64,000 nucleotides of DNA from JAQBQB01 sp963846925. GTDB lineage: Bacteria > Gemmatimonadota > Gemmatimonadetes > Gemmatimonadales > Gemmatimonadaceae. Shown in pieces: positions 45,979 to 55,189 of the stretch (its first letter is position 1; every line of letters starts with the position of its first letter). The DNA lies in NCBI GenBank assembly GCA_963846925.1, contig CAWJXW010000016.1:441813-505812 (forward strand), given 5' to 3'. The position numbers and the translations under genes were made by a program. The notes under the pieces are model-generated. The model saw only the letters and a program-made list of their open reading frames with translations, was not told where the DNA came from and searched no databases.

Positions 45979-47001
45979 ATGAGCGAGCCCCGCCCCGTTC
46001 GCTGGGGCATTCTCGGCGCCGCCAACATCGCGGTGACCAAGGTGATTCCGGCGATCCAGTCCACCGCCCATTCGCGGGTCGTCGCCATCGCGTCGCGAGA
46101 CCTCGCCAAGGCGCGCTCGGCAGCGGCGTCGCTCGGCATTCCGCGGGCGTACGGGTCGTACGACGAGCTGATCGCCGACGCCGAGGTCGACGCGATCTAC
46201 AATCCGCTCCCGAATCACCTGCACGTGCCCTGGTCCGTCCGCGCCGCCGACGCGGGGAAGCACGTGCTCTGCGAGAAGCCGATCGCGATGTCCGCCGACG
46301 AAGCTCGGGCGTTGCGCGCCGCACGCGATCGCAACGGCGTGGTGATCGCCGAGGCGTTCATGGTGCGCGGGCACCCGCAGTGGCTGGAGGTGAAGCGGCT
46401 GGTGGACTCGGGAGCGATCGGCGAGCTGCGACTGGTCAGCGGACACTTCAGCTACTTTCGCCGCGACCCGGACGACGTTCGCAGTCGGCCGGAGTACGGC
46501 GGCGGCGCGCTGATGGACATCGGCTGCTATCCGATCACGATGTCGCGTTGGCTGTTCGGTGCCGAGCCGGTCGAGGTGGTCGGACAGATCGAGCACGACC
46601 CGGACATGAAGGTCGACCGTCTCGCGTCGGCGCTGCTTCGCTTTCCGAACGGCCAGGCGACGTTCGCGTGCGCGGGGCAGCTCGTGCCCTATCAGAAAAT
46701 GCTCGTCTATGGGACGACGGGCCGGCTCGAAGTGGAAATTCCGTTCAATGCTCCGGCCGACCGGCGATGCCGCGTTTTTCTCGACGACGGCAGCCAGCTC
46801 GGCGGGCTCGCTGCGCGGCCGATCGAATTCGACGCGGTCGACCAGTACGCGATGCAGGCGGACCGCTTCGTCGGCGCGATTCGGGGCGGCGGCGAGGTCG
46901 CAGTCTCGATCGACGACGCGATCGCGAACATGGCCGTCATCGACGCGCTGTTCCGGTCGGCGGAGACACGAACGTGGGAAGTGCCGGCCGCGAAACTCTG
47001 A
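45979..47001 (+). CDS. Gfo/Idh/MocA-family NAD(P)-dependent oxidoreductase
   Basis: The 340-aa protein has the Rossmann start RWGILGAANIAVTKVIPAI, the family lysine motif VLCEKPIAMSADEA and the C-terminal beta-sheet domain (EYGGGALMDIGCYPITMSRW). It likely oxidises or reduces a sugar or cyclitol. Three in-frame ATGs exist (45955, 45964, 45979). I prefer 45979 because GGAGA lies 8 nt before it and the fold starts there. It precedes a gluconate-dehydrogenase-type pair, which suggests sugar oxidation. Confidence 0.9.
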   Translation: MSEPRPVRWGILGAANIAVTKVIPAIQSTAHSRVVAIASRDLAKARSAAASLGIPRAYGSYDELIADAEVDAIYNPLPNHLHVPWSVRAADAGKHVLCEKPIAMSADEARALRAARDRNGVVIAEAFMVRGHPQWLEVKRLVDSGAIGELRLVSGHFSYFRRDPDDVRSRPEYGGGALMDIGCYPITMSRWLFGAEPVEVVGQIEHDPDMKVDRLASALLRFPNGQATFACAGQLVPYQKMLVYGTTGRLEVEIPFNAPADRRCRVFLDDGSQLGGLAARPIEFDAVDQYAMQADRFVGAIRGGGEVAVSIDDAIANMAVIDALFRSAETRTWEVPAAKL

Positions 47002-47078
47002 CATCGCGCGCGCTCGCGCGCTGGTTCACCGACCGCTAGAATCCCGACGACGGTTTCATCGGCCGGAGGCCGCGGCAC

Positions 47079-47636
47079 ATGTCCGAGTATTCTCGCAGAC
47101 GATTCGTGGCGCTCGCGGGTTCCGCGGCGGCGGGAGTCTGGCTCACCGCGACGAGGAGCGACATTCTCGCGGCGGGCCTCCACGCGGCACAGGCGACGAA
47201 GTTCGAGACGTTGACGCCCGACGACGCGATCGAGATCGAGGCGGCCACCGCGCAGATCGTTCCGACCGACGCGACGCCTGGGGCGCGCGAGGCGCGAGTC
47301 ATCTACTTCATCGACAAGGCCATCTCGACCTGGGCGAAGGATCAGCGGCCGGTCGTCGAGTCGGCGGCAAAGGAGCTCCGGGCGCGCGCGGCGAAGGCAC
47401 AGCGAGGCGCCAAGTCGTTCGCGGCGCTTCCGGCCGACAAACAGATCGCCGTTCTCACCGCGATGGAAAAGGAGAAGCCGCCGCTGTTCAACGTGCTGCG
47501 CTACGGCACGATCGCTGGGATGCTCGCGAATCCGGAATGGGGCGGCAACCATCAGAAGACCGGATGGCGCTGGATCGGATTCGATGACCGGTTCTCGTGG
47601 GGACCGCCCTTCGGCTGGTACGACCAGAATGCCTGA
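47079..47636 (+). CDS. Gluconate 2-dehydrogenase subunit 3-family protein (Tat signal)
   Basis: The 185-aa precursor starts MSEYSRRRFVALAGSAAAGV, a twin-arginine signal, followed by a helical domain with ATAQIVPTDATPGAREARVI and TIAGMLANPEWGGNHQKTGW. These are typical for the small gamma subunit (subunit 3) of membrane-bound sugar dehydrogenases. The subunit escorts the flavoprotein subunit across the membrane, consistent with the absence of a signal on the next gene. Its last 8 bases overlap the start of the GMC oxidoreductase gene. Confidence 0.9.
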   Translation: MSEYSRRRFVALAGSAAAGVWLTATRSDILAAGLHAAQATKFETLTPDDAIEIEAATAQIVPTDATPGAREARVIYFIDKAISTWAKDQRPVVESAAKELRARAAKAQRGAKSFAALPADKQIAVLTAMEKEKPPLFNVLRYGTIAGMLANPEWGGNHQKTGWRWIGFDDRFSWGPPFGWYDQNA

Positions 47637-49314
47637 CCACACGCATCCGCGTCTCGCGCCGCTGCAGCAGACGACGGTGAAGTACCGGCCGGACGACGAG
47701 GTCGATTTCGTCGTCGTCGGGTCGGGCGCCGCGGGCGGCGTCGTAGCCAAGGAGCTGTCGACCTCCGGTTTCCGCGTTGTCGTACTGGAACAGGGTCCGT
47801 GGCGCACGGAGCGCGATTTCGTCCACGACGAGATCAAGATCTTCAGACAGAACGCGCTGTCGACCAATTGGGACGTCTCGCCGAACACCTTCCGAAAAAC
47901 GGAGAAGGACAAGGCAGAGAAGCAACCGGCGCTCGTGTACGCGCGCGGCGTCGGCGGCACGAGCGTTCACTTCTCGGCGAATTTCTGGCGCTTTAGAGAA
48001 ATCGACTTCAAGGAAGCGAGCGTGAAAGGCACGCTGGCCGGCACCGGCTTCGCCGACTGGCCGATCACGTACAAGGATCTCGAGCCGTACTACACGAAGG
48101 TGGACTGGGAGATCGGCGTCGCCGGCGCGCCCGGGCCGTTCGACCCGCCGCGCTCGCGGCCGTATCCCATGCCGCCGCATCCGCCAAAATCGACGGGCGT
48201 GCTGCTCGAGCGAGGCGCGCGAAAGTTGGGCTACAAGCCCTTCCCCGCTCCGATGGCGATCGCGTCGAAGCCGTTCGACGGCCGGTCGCAGTGCGTGCAG
48301 TGCGGCTTCTGCGAGAGCTTCGGCTGCGAGGTGCGCGCGAAATCGAGCTCGCTCGTCACGGTCATTCCGAAAGCGGTGGCGACCGGACGCTGTGAGATCC
48401 GCCCCAACTCGTACGCGCGAAAGATCGAAACCGACGCTAAGGGACGCGCTACCGGCGTGAAGTACTTCGACGCGGACAAGAAGGAGATCTTCCAGCGCGC
48501 GAAGGCCGTTGTCGTGTGCGCGAACGGGGCGGAAACGCCGCGTTTGCTGCTCAACTCCGCCTCGAGCCTATTCCCTCACGGGCTGGCCAATTCGAGCGGC
48601 GTCGTCGGCAAGTACCTCATGCCCAACGGCGCGGGGCTCGCCGTCGGCGTGTTCGATCACGAGGTGAACGGCTATAAGGGAATCGTCGCGACGCGCGTCG
48701 TGTGGGACTTGTACGAGCTCGACCCGAAGCTCGGGTTGGTCGGTGGCGGCGGATTCGACTACCGGTTCGACGTCACACCGATTCAATTCGCGATGAACGA
48801 CGGGCTTCCCCCGAAGGCGGCGAGGTGGGGAAAGGAATACAAGCGATGGGTGGCGCAGGCGTACACGCGATCGGCGCTCTGCTTCGGCCACACGACGTCG
48901 CTGCCGGTCGCGTCGAACAGCATCTCGCTCGACCCCACCGTGAAGGACGCGTGGGGAGTGCCGGCGATCCGCATGACGTACACGGATCATCCGCAGGACC
49001 TCAAGCTCTACAAGTATTTCGCCGAGCGCAGCGAAGAACTGCTGCACGCCTCGGGCGCGGCGCAGACGTGGCAGCTCCCCGTCGAAAGCCAGGAGTTCGC
49101 CGTGCATCTGCTCGGCACGTGCCGCATGGGGAACGACCCCAAGACGTCCGTCGTGGACAAGTACAACCGCGCCCACGACGTGAAGAATCTGTTCATCGTC
49201 GACGGCTCGAGCCTCGTGACGAGCGGCCGAGGCCAGCCGACGATGACGATTCAGGCGCTGGCGTTCCGCGCGGGCGACAACATCGCGCAGTTCGCCAAGC
49301 GCCGAGAGATCTAG
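47629..49314 (+). CDS. GMC-family FAD oxidoreductase (gluconate 2-dehydrogenase-type large subunit)
   Basis: The 561-aa flavoprotein has FVVVGSGAAGGVVAKEL for ADP-binding, YARGVGGTSVHFSANFWRF, a cysteine-containing patch CVQCGFCESFGCE, and the C-terminal HLLGTCRMGNDP and FIVDGSSLVTSGRGQPTMT. Together with the subunit-3 gene it forms a periplasmic sugar or alcohol dehydrogenase that passes electrons to a cytochrome c not encoded here. It lacks its own export signal and probably travels with the Tat subunit. The start ATG overlaps the preceding stop by 8 nt. Confidence 0.92.
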   Translation: MPDHTHPRLAPLQQTTVKYRPDDEVDFVVVGSGAAGGVVAKELSTSGFRVVVLEQGPWRTERDFVHDEIKIFRQNALSTNWDVSPNTFRKTEKDKAEKQPALVYARGVGGTSVHFSANFWRFREIDFKEASVKGTLAGTGFADWPITYKDLEPYYTKVDWEIGVAGAPGPFDPPRSRPYPMPPHPPKSTGVLLERGARKLGYKPFPAPMAIASKPFDGRSQCVQCGFCESFGCEVRAKSSSLVTVIPKAVATGRCEIRPNSYARKIETDAKGRATGVKYFDADKKEIFQRAKAVVVCANGAETPRLLLNSASSLFPHGLANSSGVVGKYLMPNGAGLAVGVFDHEVNGYKGIVATRVVWDLYELDPKLGLVGGGGFDYRFDVTPIQFAMNDGLPPKAARWGKEYKRWVAQAYTRSALCFGHTTSLPVASNSISLDPTVKDAWGVPAIRMTYTDHPQDLKLYKYFAERSEELLHASGAAQTWQLPVESQEFAVHLLGTCRMGNDPKTSVVDKYNRAHDVKNLFIVDGSSLVTSGRGQPTMTIQALAFRAGDNIAQFAKRREI

Positions 49315-49370
49315 CGGCCGAGTGCGGGGGGCGGGGGCGGAGACGTGCGCTCAGCGCGGCGCGCGGAGGA

Positions 49371-50819
49371 TCATCGCGGCGCGCGGGGGATCGGCGCGTC
49401 GCGCATCGCCGCCTGATACGCGAAGGTAGCGAACACCGTCGCGGCCTGCGCGACTTCCTCCGGCGTCATGCGCTCCATCGTGTCCATGTTCGTGTGATGG
49501 ATGCGCACGTCGTAGGTCGAGAACTCCTGCACCGGATTGAAACCCGGCACGCCCTCGGCGATGAAGCTCAGGTGATCGGTGTTGCCGATGCCGGCGCGGA
49601 GATTTCGTTTCGCGCCGGCGTCCTTGAACGGCTCGAGCCACTGATCGAAGATCGCTTTCGCCGCGTCGTTGCCCTGCGTGTAGAAGCCGTACACGCGCCC
49701 GTAGCCGGGATCGATGTTGAAGTAGACGTCGAACTTGTCGCGCGCCGCTTTGTTCGCGTCGCCGGCGAGATGCTGCGCGACCCACGCGCGCGACCCGTAG
49801 AGCCCTTCTTCCTCGCCGCCCCAGAGCGCGACGCGAATCGTGCGGCGCGGCTTGGCGCCGACCGCCTTGAGGACGCGCATCGCCTCGAGCACGGTCGCCG
49901 CGCCGTCGGCGTTGTCGGTCGCGCCGGTGGCCGAAGCCCACGAGTCGAGGTGCGCGCCGATCATGACGACCTCGTCTTTGAGAGCCGGGTCAGAACCCGG
50001 CAACTCCGCGATGATGTTGTAGCCGCTCGTGTCGGCGGTGAAATACTTCGCGTCTATTTGAAGGCGTACCCTGACGGGTACGCCGTCGCGCAGCATGCGA
50101 ATGAGGTTGTTGTAGTGCTCCCCCGCGACGATGACGGAGGGCACGGCGTTCGCGCCGAGGTCACGCGTCTGCACGAAGATCGTTCCGTGCTCGCCGCGGC
50201 TCGGCTTGAGCACCGCGCCGACGCCGGCGTCGTGCAGTATCGCCTGGATCTTCTGCGCCTCGGTCGGCCCGCCGCCGCGCCCACCGCCTCTTCCGCCGCC
50301 GACCGGAGGCGCCGGAGTGTAGACGTCTCCCGTGGGACCGAACGGATCGACGCGGTCCTCACGGATGAAGGTCGTCATCATGGGCTGCGCAAGGACGATC
50401 GCGCCCTTGAGCGCGCCGCGCATCTTCTCGAGTGAATCGGACGACAGTCCCGCGATGAGAATCGGCGTGCCGACGATGTCGCCGCCCCCCTTGGTCGGGG
50501 CGGACCACGCGTCGGGATACCCGATCATCGGCGCGAAGCGCGGCGACGTCATCTCGAGCGTGTACTTCTCCAGCTCCCACCCTCGGCCGAACGGCCACGA
50601 TTCCATGTGGACGTCGGAGAGCCCCCACGACGAGAGATGATCCCGGGCCCACGTCGCGGCGCGCATGAACGCCGGAGACGCGGTGAGGCGAGGGCCGATC
50701 ACGGTCGCGAGCGTGTCCACCATCGACCAGGCGCGCGAGTGGTTCAGGCCTTCGTCGCGGATCTTCGCCAGGAGGGGGTCGGGCTGTTGTAGGGAGAGCG
50801 CGAGAACGAGTGAGAGCAT
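49371..50819 (-). CDS. Secreted M28-family metallopeptidase with Gly/Arg-rich insertion
   Basis: From the ATG at 50819 a short signal (MLSLVLALSLQQPDP) leads into a PA-domain-bearing M28 aminopeptidase. Zinc-site residues are in VVMIGAHLDSWASATGATDN, LWGGEEEGLYGSRAW, DVYFNIDPGYG and DVRIHHTNMDTMERM. A loop GGGRGGGRGGGPTEAQ lies within the inserted PA region. An upstream ATG at 50882 would add a 21-residue basic/hydrophobic extension. It likely degrades peptides outside the cytoplasm. It faces the GMC operon convergently. Confidence 0.9.
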   Translation of the reverse strand: MLSLVLALSLQQPDPLLAKIRDEGLNHSRAWSMVDTLATVIGPRLTASPAFMRAATWARDHLSSWGLSDVHMESWPFGRGWELEKYTLEMTSPRFAPMIGYPDAWSAPTKGGGDIVGTPILIAGLSSDSLEKMRGALKGAIVLAQPMMTTFIREDRVDPFGPTGDVYTPAPPVGGGRGGGRGGGPTEAQKIQAILHDAGVGAVLKPSRGEHGTIFVQTRDLGANAVPSVIVAGEHYNNLIRMLRDGVPVRVRLQIDAKYFTADTSGYNIIAELPGSDPALKDEVVMIGAHLDSWASATGATDNADGAATVLEAMRVLKAVGAKPRRTIRVALWGGEEEGLYGSRAWVAQHLAGDANKAARDKFDVYFNIDPGYGRVYGFYTQGNDAAKAIFDQWLEPFKDAGAKRNLRAGIGNTDHLSFIAEGVPGFNPVQEFSTYDVRIHHTNMDTMERMTPEEVAQAATVFATFAYQAAMRDAPIPRAPR

Positions 50820-51173
50820 GGGCGAGGGAGCCAAGGAGCGAAGGGGCCGGACGCGGAAGGAGCCGAACAGCGAGAATAACAAACGCCGAAACCCGCCGGG
50901 GGGCGAGAGGGGAGTGGGCAGACCAGGAAAATCTTGAGCCGATGCGCCGGTGACCGACCCCCGCGCGTTGCCACGTCGTGTTACAGCTTTTGCGCCGCGC
51001 TAAAGATCCGCGAGAACTCGCTTGCACGCTCCGGAAACGCACGTTAGGATAGCCCACCCCTCGGTGGCGTTTCCTCCGCGGCACTCGTCCTCCGGATACG
51101 CGCCCGAGTCGTTCATTTCCCCTGACCGACACCTCCTTCATCGCCCGATGATGGGCGGCGGAACCTCTCAGGT
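50820..51173 (+). promoter_or_regulatory. Intergenic region with a candidate sigma-70-type promoter
   Basis: This 354-bp gap between the M28 gene and the first matrixin-like gene holds no credible gene. At 51022-51027 TTGCAC and at 51045-51050 TAGGAT are separated by 17 bp, a fair vegetative promoter reading rightwards with a transcript start near 51057 and a 117-nt leader. A short dyad CGCCC-GATGAT-GGGCG lies further down the leader, near 51142-51157. A Pro/Gly-coding GC-rich stretch near 50.9 kb is probably non-coding. Confidence 0.4.
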
Positions 51174-51935
51174 ATGCGGCGCGCAGCCTTTCCGCTCCTC
51201 TCGCTTGCTCTCGTGTTCTGCCTCAGTCACGCGTACGACACGACCGACTCGAGTTTCGGGGAAGTTCGTGCGCGTCATCGCGACAGTGCCTCTGGAACGG
51301 TCGGCGAGCGTGCGGCGACGCGCCGAACGTCGACGCTTTCGACGTCGTTCAATCTGTCGGACGGGGGGCTCGCCGACGTTCGCCGCCGGGTGCGCAACGA
51401 ACAAGCCGGCACCTACATCGCGGACATTCTTCTCGAGCGCGATTCCGCGCTCGCGCGTTGGCCCGACCGAAGGGGCGTTCCGCTCACGGTCTGGATCCAG
51501 CCCGCATCCAACGTCCGCGATTTCTCGACGTCGTTCGTGGCCCGCGTGCGCGCCGCGTTCGAGGAGTGGGACGCGCTCCATCTGCCCGTCCACTTCACGT
51601 TCGTCGAAGACTCGTCCGACGCCGACGTTCACGTCAGCTGGATCGACCGCTTCCGCGATCCGATCAGCGGTCGCACCCGCTGGGCACGCGACGACTCGTG
51701 GACGATCACCGACGCGAACATCACGCTCGCCGTCCACCACAACCAGGGTGAGCTGCTCGAGGACGACGCGATGCAGGCCATGGCGCTGCACGAGATCGGG
51801 CACCTCCTCGGCCTCGACCACACCGTCGACACGACGAGCATCATGGCGCCGCGCGTGCGCGTGCGTTCGCTGTCCGGGTCTGACCGCGCGACGGTCCGTC
51901 TCCTCTACGCGCTGCCGGCGGGCCCCATCCGGTAG
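51174..51935 (+). CDS. Secreted matrixin-like zinc metalloprotease A
   Basis: The 253-aa precursor has a signal peptide (MRRAAFPLLSLALVFCLSHA) and a propeptide-like N-terminal segment. The catalytic domain has the metzincin motif HEIGHLLGLDH (H206, E207, H210, H216) followed by a Met-turn SIMAP about seven residues on. This is the matrixin (M10) arrangement. A conserved VHVSWIDRFRDP precedes the site. The protease probably acts on extracellular or surface proteins. The next gene encodes a close relative. Confidence 0.9.
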   Translation: MRRAAFPLLSLALVFCLSHAYDTTDSSFGEVRARHRDSASGTVGERAATRRTSTLSTSFNLSDGGLADVRRRVRNEQAGTYIADILLERDSALARWPDRRGVPLTVWIQPASNVRDFSTSFVARVRAAFEEWDALHLPVHFTFVEDSSDADVHVSWIDRFRDPISGRTRWARDDSWTITDANITLAVHHNQGELLEDDAMQAMALHEIGHLLGLDHTVDTTSIMAPRVRVRSLSGSDRATVRLLYALPAGPIR

Positions 51936-51940
51936 GTTTT

Positions 51941-52768
51941 GTGCGGCGCGCTGACGCGGCGTTGTACGCCGTCGTCGGCGCGTTTGCGGCGTTCGTGGTC
52001 GTGCAGATCGTCGACCGCCAGGCGAGCATGGCTCCCGAGCGCGTAGAAGAGGTCGCTGACGTCGGCGACGCCTCGGGCTACTCGACGATCGCCAAGCGCC
52101 GCCGGCCCGAGGTCGTCGTCAATCCCAGCGACGACCAGCGCGCCGACGTCGCGTCTTCCGTCGTCGCCGCGACCTCCGCGCCGATGGCGCGCAACGACGC
52201 CGACATTCGCGCGCGCATCGACGCCGCGAGCGACACGTACATGGCGGACATGCTCGCCGACCTCGGCGGCACGCTCGTGCGATGGCCGGATCACCGCGAT
52301 CGGGCGCTGCGCATCTGGGTGCAGTCCGGTACGGACATCCGCGACTGGGATCTCCGCTACGCCGCGTCGGCGCGCGACGCCTTCGCCGAGTGGGCGACGG
52401 ACGACCTGCCGATGCGCTTCGACTTCGTCATCGACTCGGCGACGTCGGACGTGCACGTCTCGTGGATCGACCGGTTTCCGCCGACTGACGGAATGCGAGT
52501 CGGATTCACGAGGCGGACGACCGACTCGAACGGTTGGATCGTGAACGCCGACATCGTCGTCGCCGTGCACGACAGCGCGGGGGTCATGATCCGTCCGTGG
52601 GAAATCGCATCGATCGTGCGGCACGAGGCGGGACACGCGCTGGGACTCGGCCACTCCCGCGACTCGCACACGAAGATGTTTCCGACCGAGATCGCGCACG
52701 AGATCATGCCGCCCGATCGCGCGACGCTCCGGCTGCTGTATCAGCTGCCGCCGGGCGCCGTCAAATAG
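51941..52768 (+). CDS. Membrane-anchored matrixin-like zinc metalloprotease B
   Basis: The 275-aa protein (GTG start at 51941, five bases after the previous stop) has an N-terminal hydrophobic anchor or uncleaved signal (AALYAVVGAFAAFVVVQIVD). The catalytic motif is HEAGHALGLGH (H228-H238), with a later Met-turn candidate EIMPPDR. It shares the stretch DVHVSWIDRF with its neighbour at the same place, so the two are tandem duplicates that have diverged. The glycine in GLGH replaces the aspartate found in copy A. Function as for A, possibly surface-bound. Confidence 0.88.
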   Translation: MRRADAALYAVVGAFAAFVVVQIVDRQASMAPERVEEVADVGDASGYSTIAKRRRPEVVVNPSDDQRADVASSVVAATSAPMARNDADIRARIDAASDTYMADMLADLGGTLVRWPDHRDRALRIWVQSGTDIRDWDLRYAASARDAFAEWATDDLPMRFDFVIDSATSDVHVSWIDRFPPTDGMRVGFTRRTTDSNGWIVNADIVVAVHDSAGVMIRPWEIASIVRHEAGHALGLGHSRDSHTKMFPTEIAHEIMPPDRATLRLLYQLPPGAVK

Positions 52769-52769
52769 C

Positions 52770-53920
52770 TCAGGGCGACTCGGGCCAGGAGACCGTCAGC
52801 TTCTTGACCTTCTGCTGGCGGACGACCTGCAACTCCGCTGCATGGTTGGCGAAATGACGCAAGACCGCGTCACGCAGATCGCCTACGGTCGTGACGGAGT
52901 CGTCGTTCGCCGTAATGATCACGTCGCCGGTACGCAGTCCCGAGCGAAACGCGGGCGTGTCTTCCGGCACATCGTTCACGAGCACGCCCTTCCTGCGCTT
53001 GAGGACTTTCGCAAGCTCGTCGCTCATGTTCGACAAGTTCGCGCCGAAGAGGCCGTTCGGTGAGAAAAAGAACAGCTTCTGCCCCTGCAACGCTCTCAGC
53101 GTACCGACGAACTCGCCCGGCCCTCCCATGCGAGCTCCCCTCCCCCGGCACCCGCCGGGCGAGCCAGGCCAGGCGGACGGTCGCCGCCACCGCCAAAACG
53201 TTCGCCATCCGGACCCACGAGGATCGCCCCGGAGGCAGGCACCCTCTCCATCTCAATACGCCGGCGCGACACGTCTTGCGGCGGGCTGGCGACCGTCAGC
53301 GAGTAGTTCTTGATCTCGCCGTCACGGCGGACGGTGATGTCGACGCGCTTCTTTGGAACGAGCATGTCGTTGAAGTTGAACTCGTGGTTCATCAGGTCGA
53401 TGCCGTTGTACGCCACGAGCACGTCGCCCGGCTCGATACCCGCGCGCTCGGCCGGCGACCCGGGATCGACGGAGATGATCGGCTGGTAGGCGAAGAACCG
53501 ATACCGGGTACCCGAGGTGTCGGAGATGACGAGCGACGGACCCTGCGCGTAGAAGCCCAGCCAACCCTTTGACACGCGCACCGACCGCGGGCCCATCCCC
53601 ATCGGGGCGACGATGCCGCCGCGCATGACGTACGTCTTGCCGATGCTGTTGGCGATCAGCGAATCGAGCGCGGTCGTCAGCGCGACCCATGCCGTGCCGC
53701 CCGGTCGTTCGTTGTTGATTCTACCGGCGAGAACGGAGATCGAATCCGTGCGACCCACCAGAATGACTTGCCGGGTCACCGTCGAATCGCGGCGCGCGGC
53801 GCCGGCGGCTTGGGCCTGCGCCAAGCCGACGACCGAAATCAGGGCGGCCGCGGCGCCGCCGAATGGCTTCGAAAAGTTTGCCAGGCTCTTGGACATCGTC
53901 ATTCCTTTCACCAAAGACAT
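52770..53920 (-). CDS. Secreted protein with two PDZ domains (one frameshift near 53140)
   Basis: The precursor (ATG at 53920, sharing one base with the upstream TGA) has a signal peptide ending near AQAQA. The first PDZ domain is around GSPAERAGIEPGDVLVAYNG. After a Gly/Arg-rich linker comes a second PDZ domain with DTPAFRSGLRTGDVIITAND. The frame is lost in the G-rich linker near 53140, and adding one base joins the halves. No protease domain is present, so it may be a binding or regulatory partner. It is third in an ECF sigma operon. ATG codons at 53902 and 53896 are alternatives. Confidence 0.8.
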
Positions 53921-54612
53921 CAGTAGCTGATGGGGCGCATGCTCGCCGGCGCCACGGTGTTGATCATCCGGAGCGTGGCTTCGCGTTGTCCGACCGTCGA
54001 CAGGTAGTAGCCGTTGATGACCGGATCGTACGGCGCCTCGTTGAGCGCCTGGTTCAACACCTGCTGCGTGCGGTCGAGCGCGGCCAGGCGCGTGCGCATG
54101 GACGCCGGGCTTTCGATCAGGTGACCCGTCGTGTCGTGCTGAGCGAGATACGCCGTCGCATTCTGATAGAGAACCTGGGATTGCGTCTGAGCGGAGCGCG
54201 CTTCGTCGAGCGTCCGGAATCGCGGCGCGGAATCGACCTGGGCCAGTCCGACGCCGGAGCCGGAGACGCCCGGTCCCGACAGACGAGCGGACATTCGACC
54301 ACCGACCGCACCGCCCGCCACGAGCACCGCCGCCGCGGCGGCCTGGAGCCATCCGGAGCGCGGCCGAGCGCGTGTGGCAAAACCGCGTCCGGAATCGATG
54401 ACGCCGTCGGCGACGAGCGCCGGTCTCAGGGACTCCCACGTCGTGAGCGGCGTTCCAATGCTGCGCGCGCCGGCGGCGGCGAGCTGGTGGAGCGCGCGAT
54501 GGGCGGCGCGCTCACGCGTGCAATCGGCGCAGCCCGTGAGGTGGGCGAGCTCCGCCGCGGTCGGCGGCTCGTCGGCCAGCGCCGCGAGGCGTTCAGGAGA
54601 CAGGTGTAGCAT
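53920..54612 (-). CDS. Anti-sigma factor with zinc-finger domain
   Basis: The 230-aa protein (ATG at 54612) starts MLHLSPERLAALADEPPTAA and has the zinc motif HLTGCADC (H24, C28, C31). One membrane segment follows at about 87-104 (AAAAAVLVAGGAVGG), then a periplasmic helical domain. The gene overlaps the sigma gene by 20 nt, the same overlap as in the first ECF pair of this window. The longer open frame upstream is sigma-gene shadow. Confidence 0.87.
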   Translation of the reverse strand: MLHLSPERLAALADEPPTAAELAHLTGCADCTRERAAHRALHQLAAAGARSIGTPLTTWESLRPALVADGVIDSGRGFATRARPRSGWLQAAAAAVLVAGGAVGGRMSARLSGPGVSGSGVGLAQVDSAPRFRTLDEARSAQTQSQVLYQNATAYLAQHDTTGHLIESPASMRTRLAALDRTQQVLNQALNEAPYDPVINGYYLSTVGQREATLRMINTVAPASMRPISY

Positions 54613-55189
54613 GATCGGCTTCCTTGCTCGATAATCTGACATCTCTAATGGCATCCGAATCGACCAGGTGCGCGAGCAGTTTGCGCAGCTTGGTACGGGC
54701 CTTGAATAGTTGTGACTTCGAACCGCCGGTCGTGATTCCCAATTCGGCGGCGATCTCTTCGTGCGTATACCCCTCGACATCGTGCATCAGGAACACCGTT
54801 CGGGCCCCGGGCGACAGCTTGGCCGCGGCCTCGTCGATCGACTGCGCCACGAACGACCGGTCCGTGTCCGGCTCGGTCACCGCGCTGTCCTCCTCGACCT
54901 CGGTCTCGATCGACGCCAGCCGGCGCGTCTTGCGAAGCGCGTTCAGCGTTCGGTTCACCGCGATGCGGTGCGCCCACGTGCCGAACTGGGCGTCGCCGCG
55001 GTAGCTCGGCAGCGCGCGGAAGATCTGAATCCAGACCTCCTGGGCGATGTCGGCGGCCAGATCGAGATCGGGCCCGACCAGCCGGCGAACCACGAGGTCG
55101 ATGTGAGGCGCGTGCCGGGTCCAAAGGGCCCGGAGCGCGGCCTCATCGCCGTTGATCGCGCGCCGAATGGTGAGGAAGTCCTGATCCAT
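54593..55189 (-). CDS. ECF-type RNA polymerase sigma factor (third of three)
   Basis: The protein has region 2 (DLDLAADIAQEVWIQIFRAL, FGTWAHRIAVNRTLNALRKT) and region 4 (YTHEEIAAELGITTGGSKSQ), the standard ECF layout. ATG at 55189 (MDQDFLTIRR) was chosen. A GTG at 55207 adds six residues, and neither has a clear Shine-Dalgarno sequence. Gene order is sigma, anti-sigma, PDZ protein, all overlapping. Confidence 0.92.
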   Translation of the reverse strand: MDQDFLTIRRAINGDEAALRALWTRHAPHIDLVVRRLVGPDLDLAADIAQEVWIQIFRALPSYRGDAQFGTWAHRIAVNRTLNALRKTRRLASIETEVEEDSAVTEPDTDRSFVAQSIDEAAAKLSPGARTVFLMHDVEGYTHEEIAAELGITTGGSKSQLFKARTKLRKLLAHLVDSDAIRDVRLSSKEADHATPVS

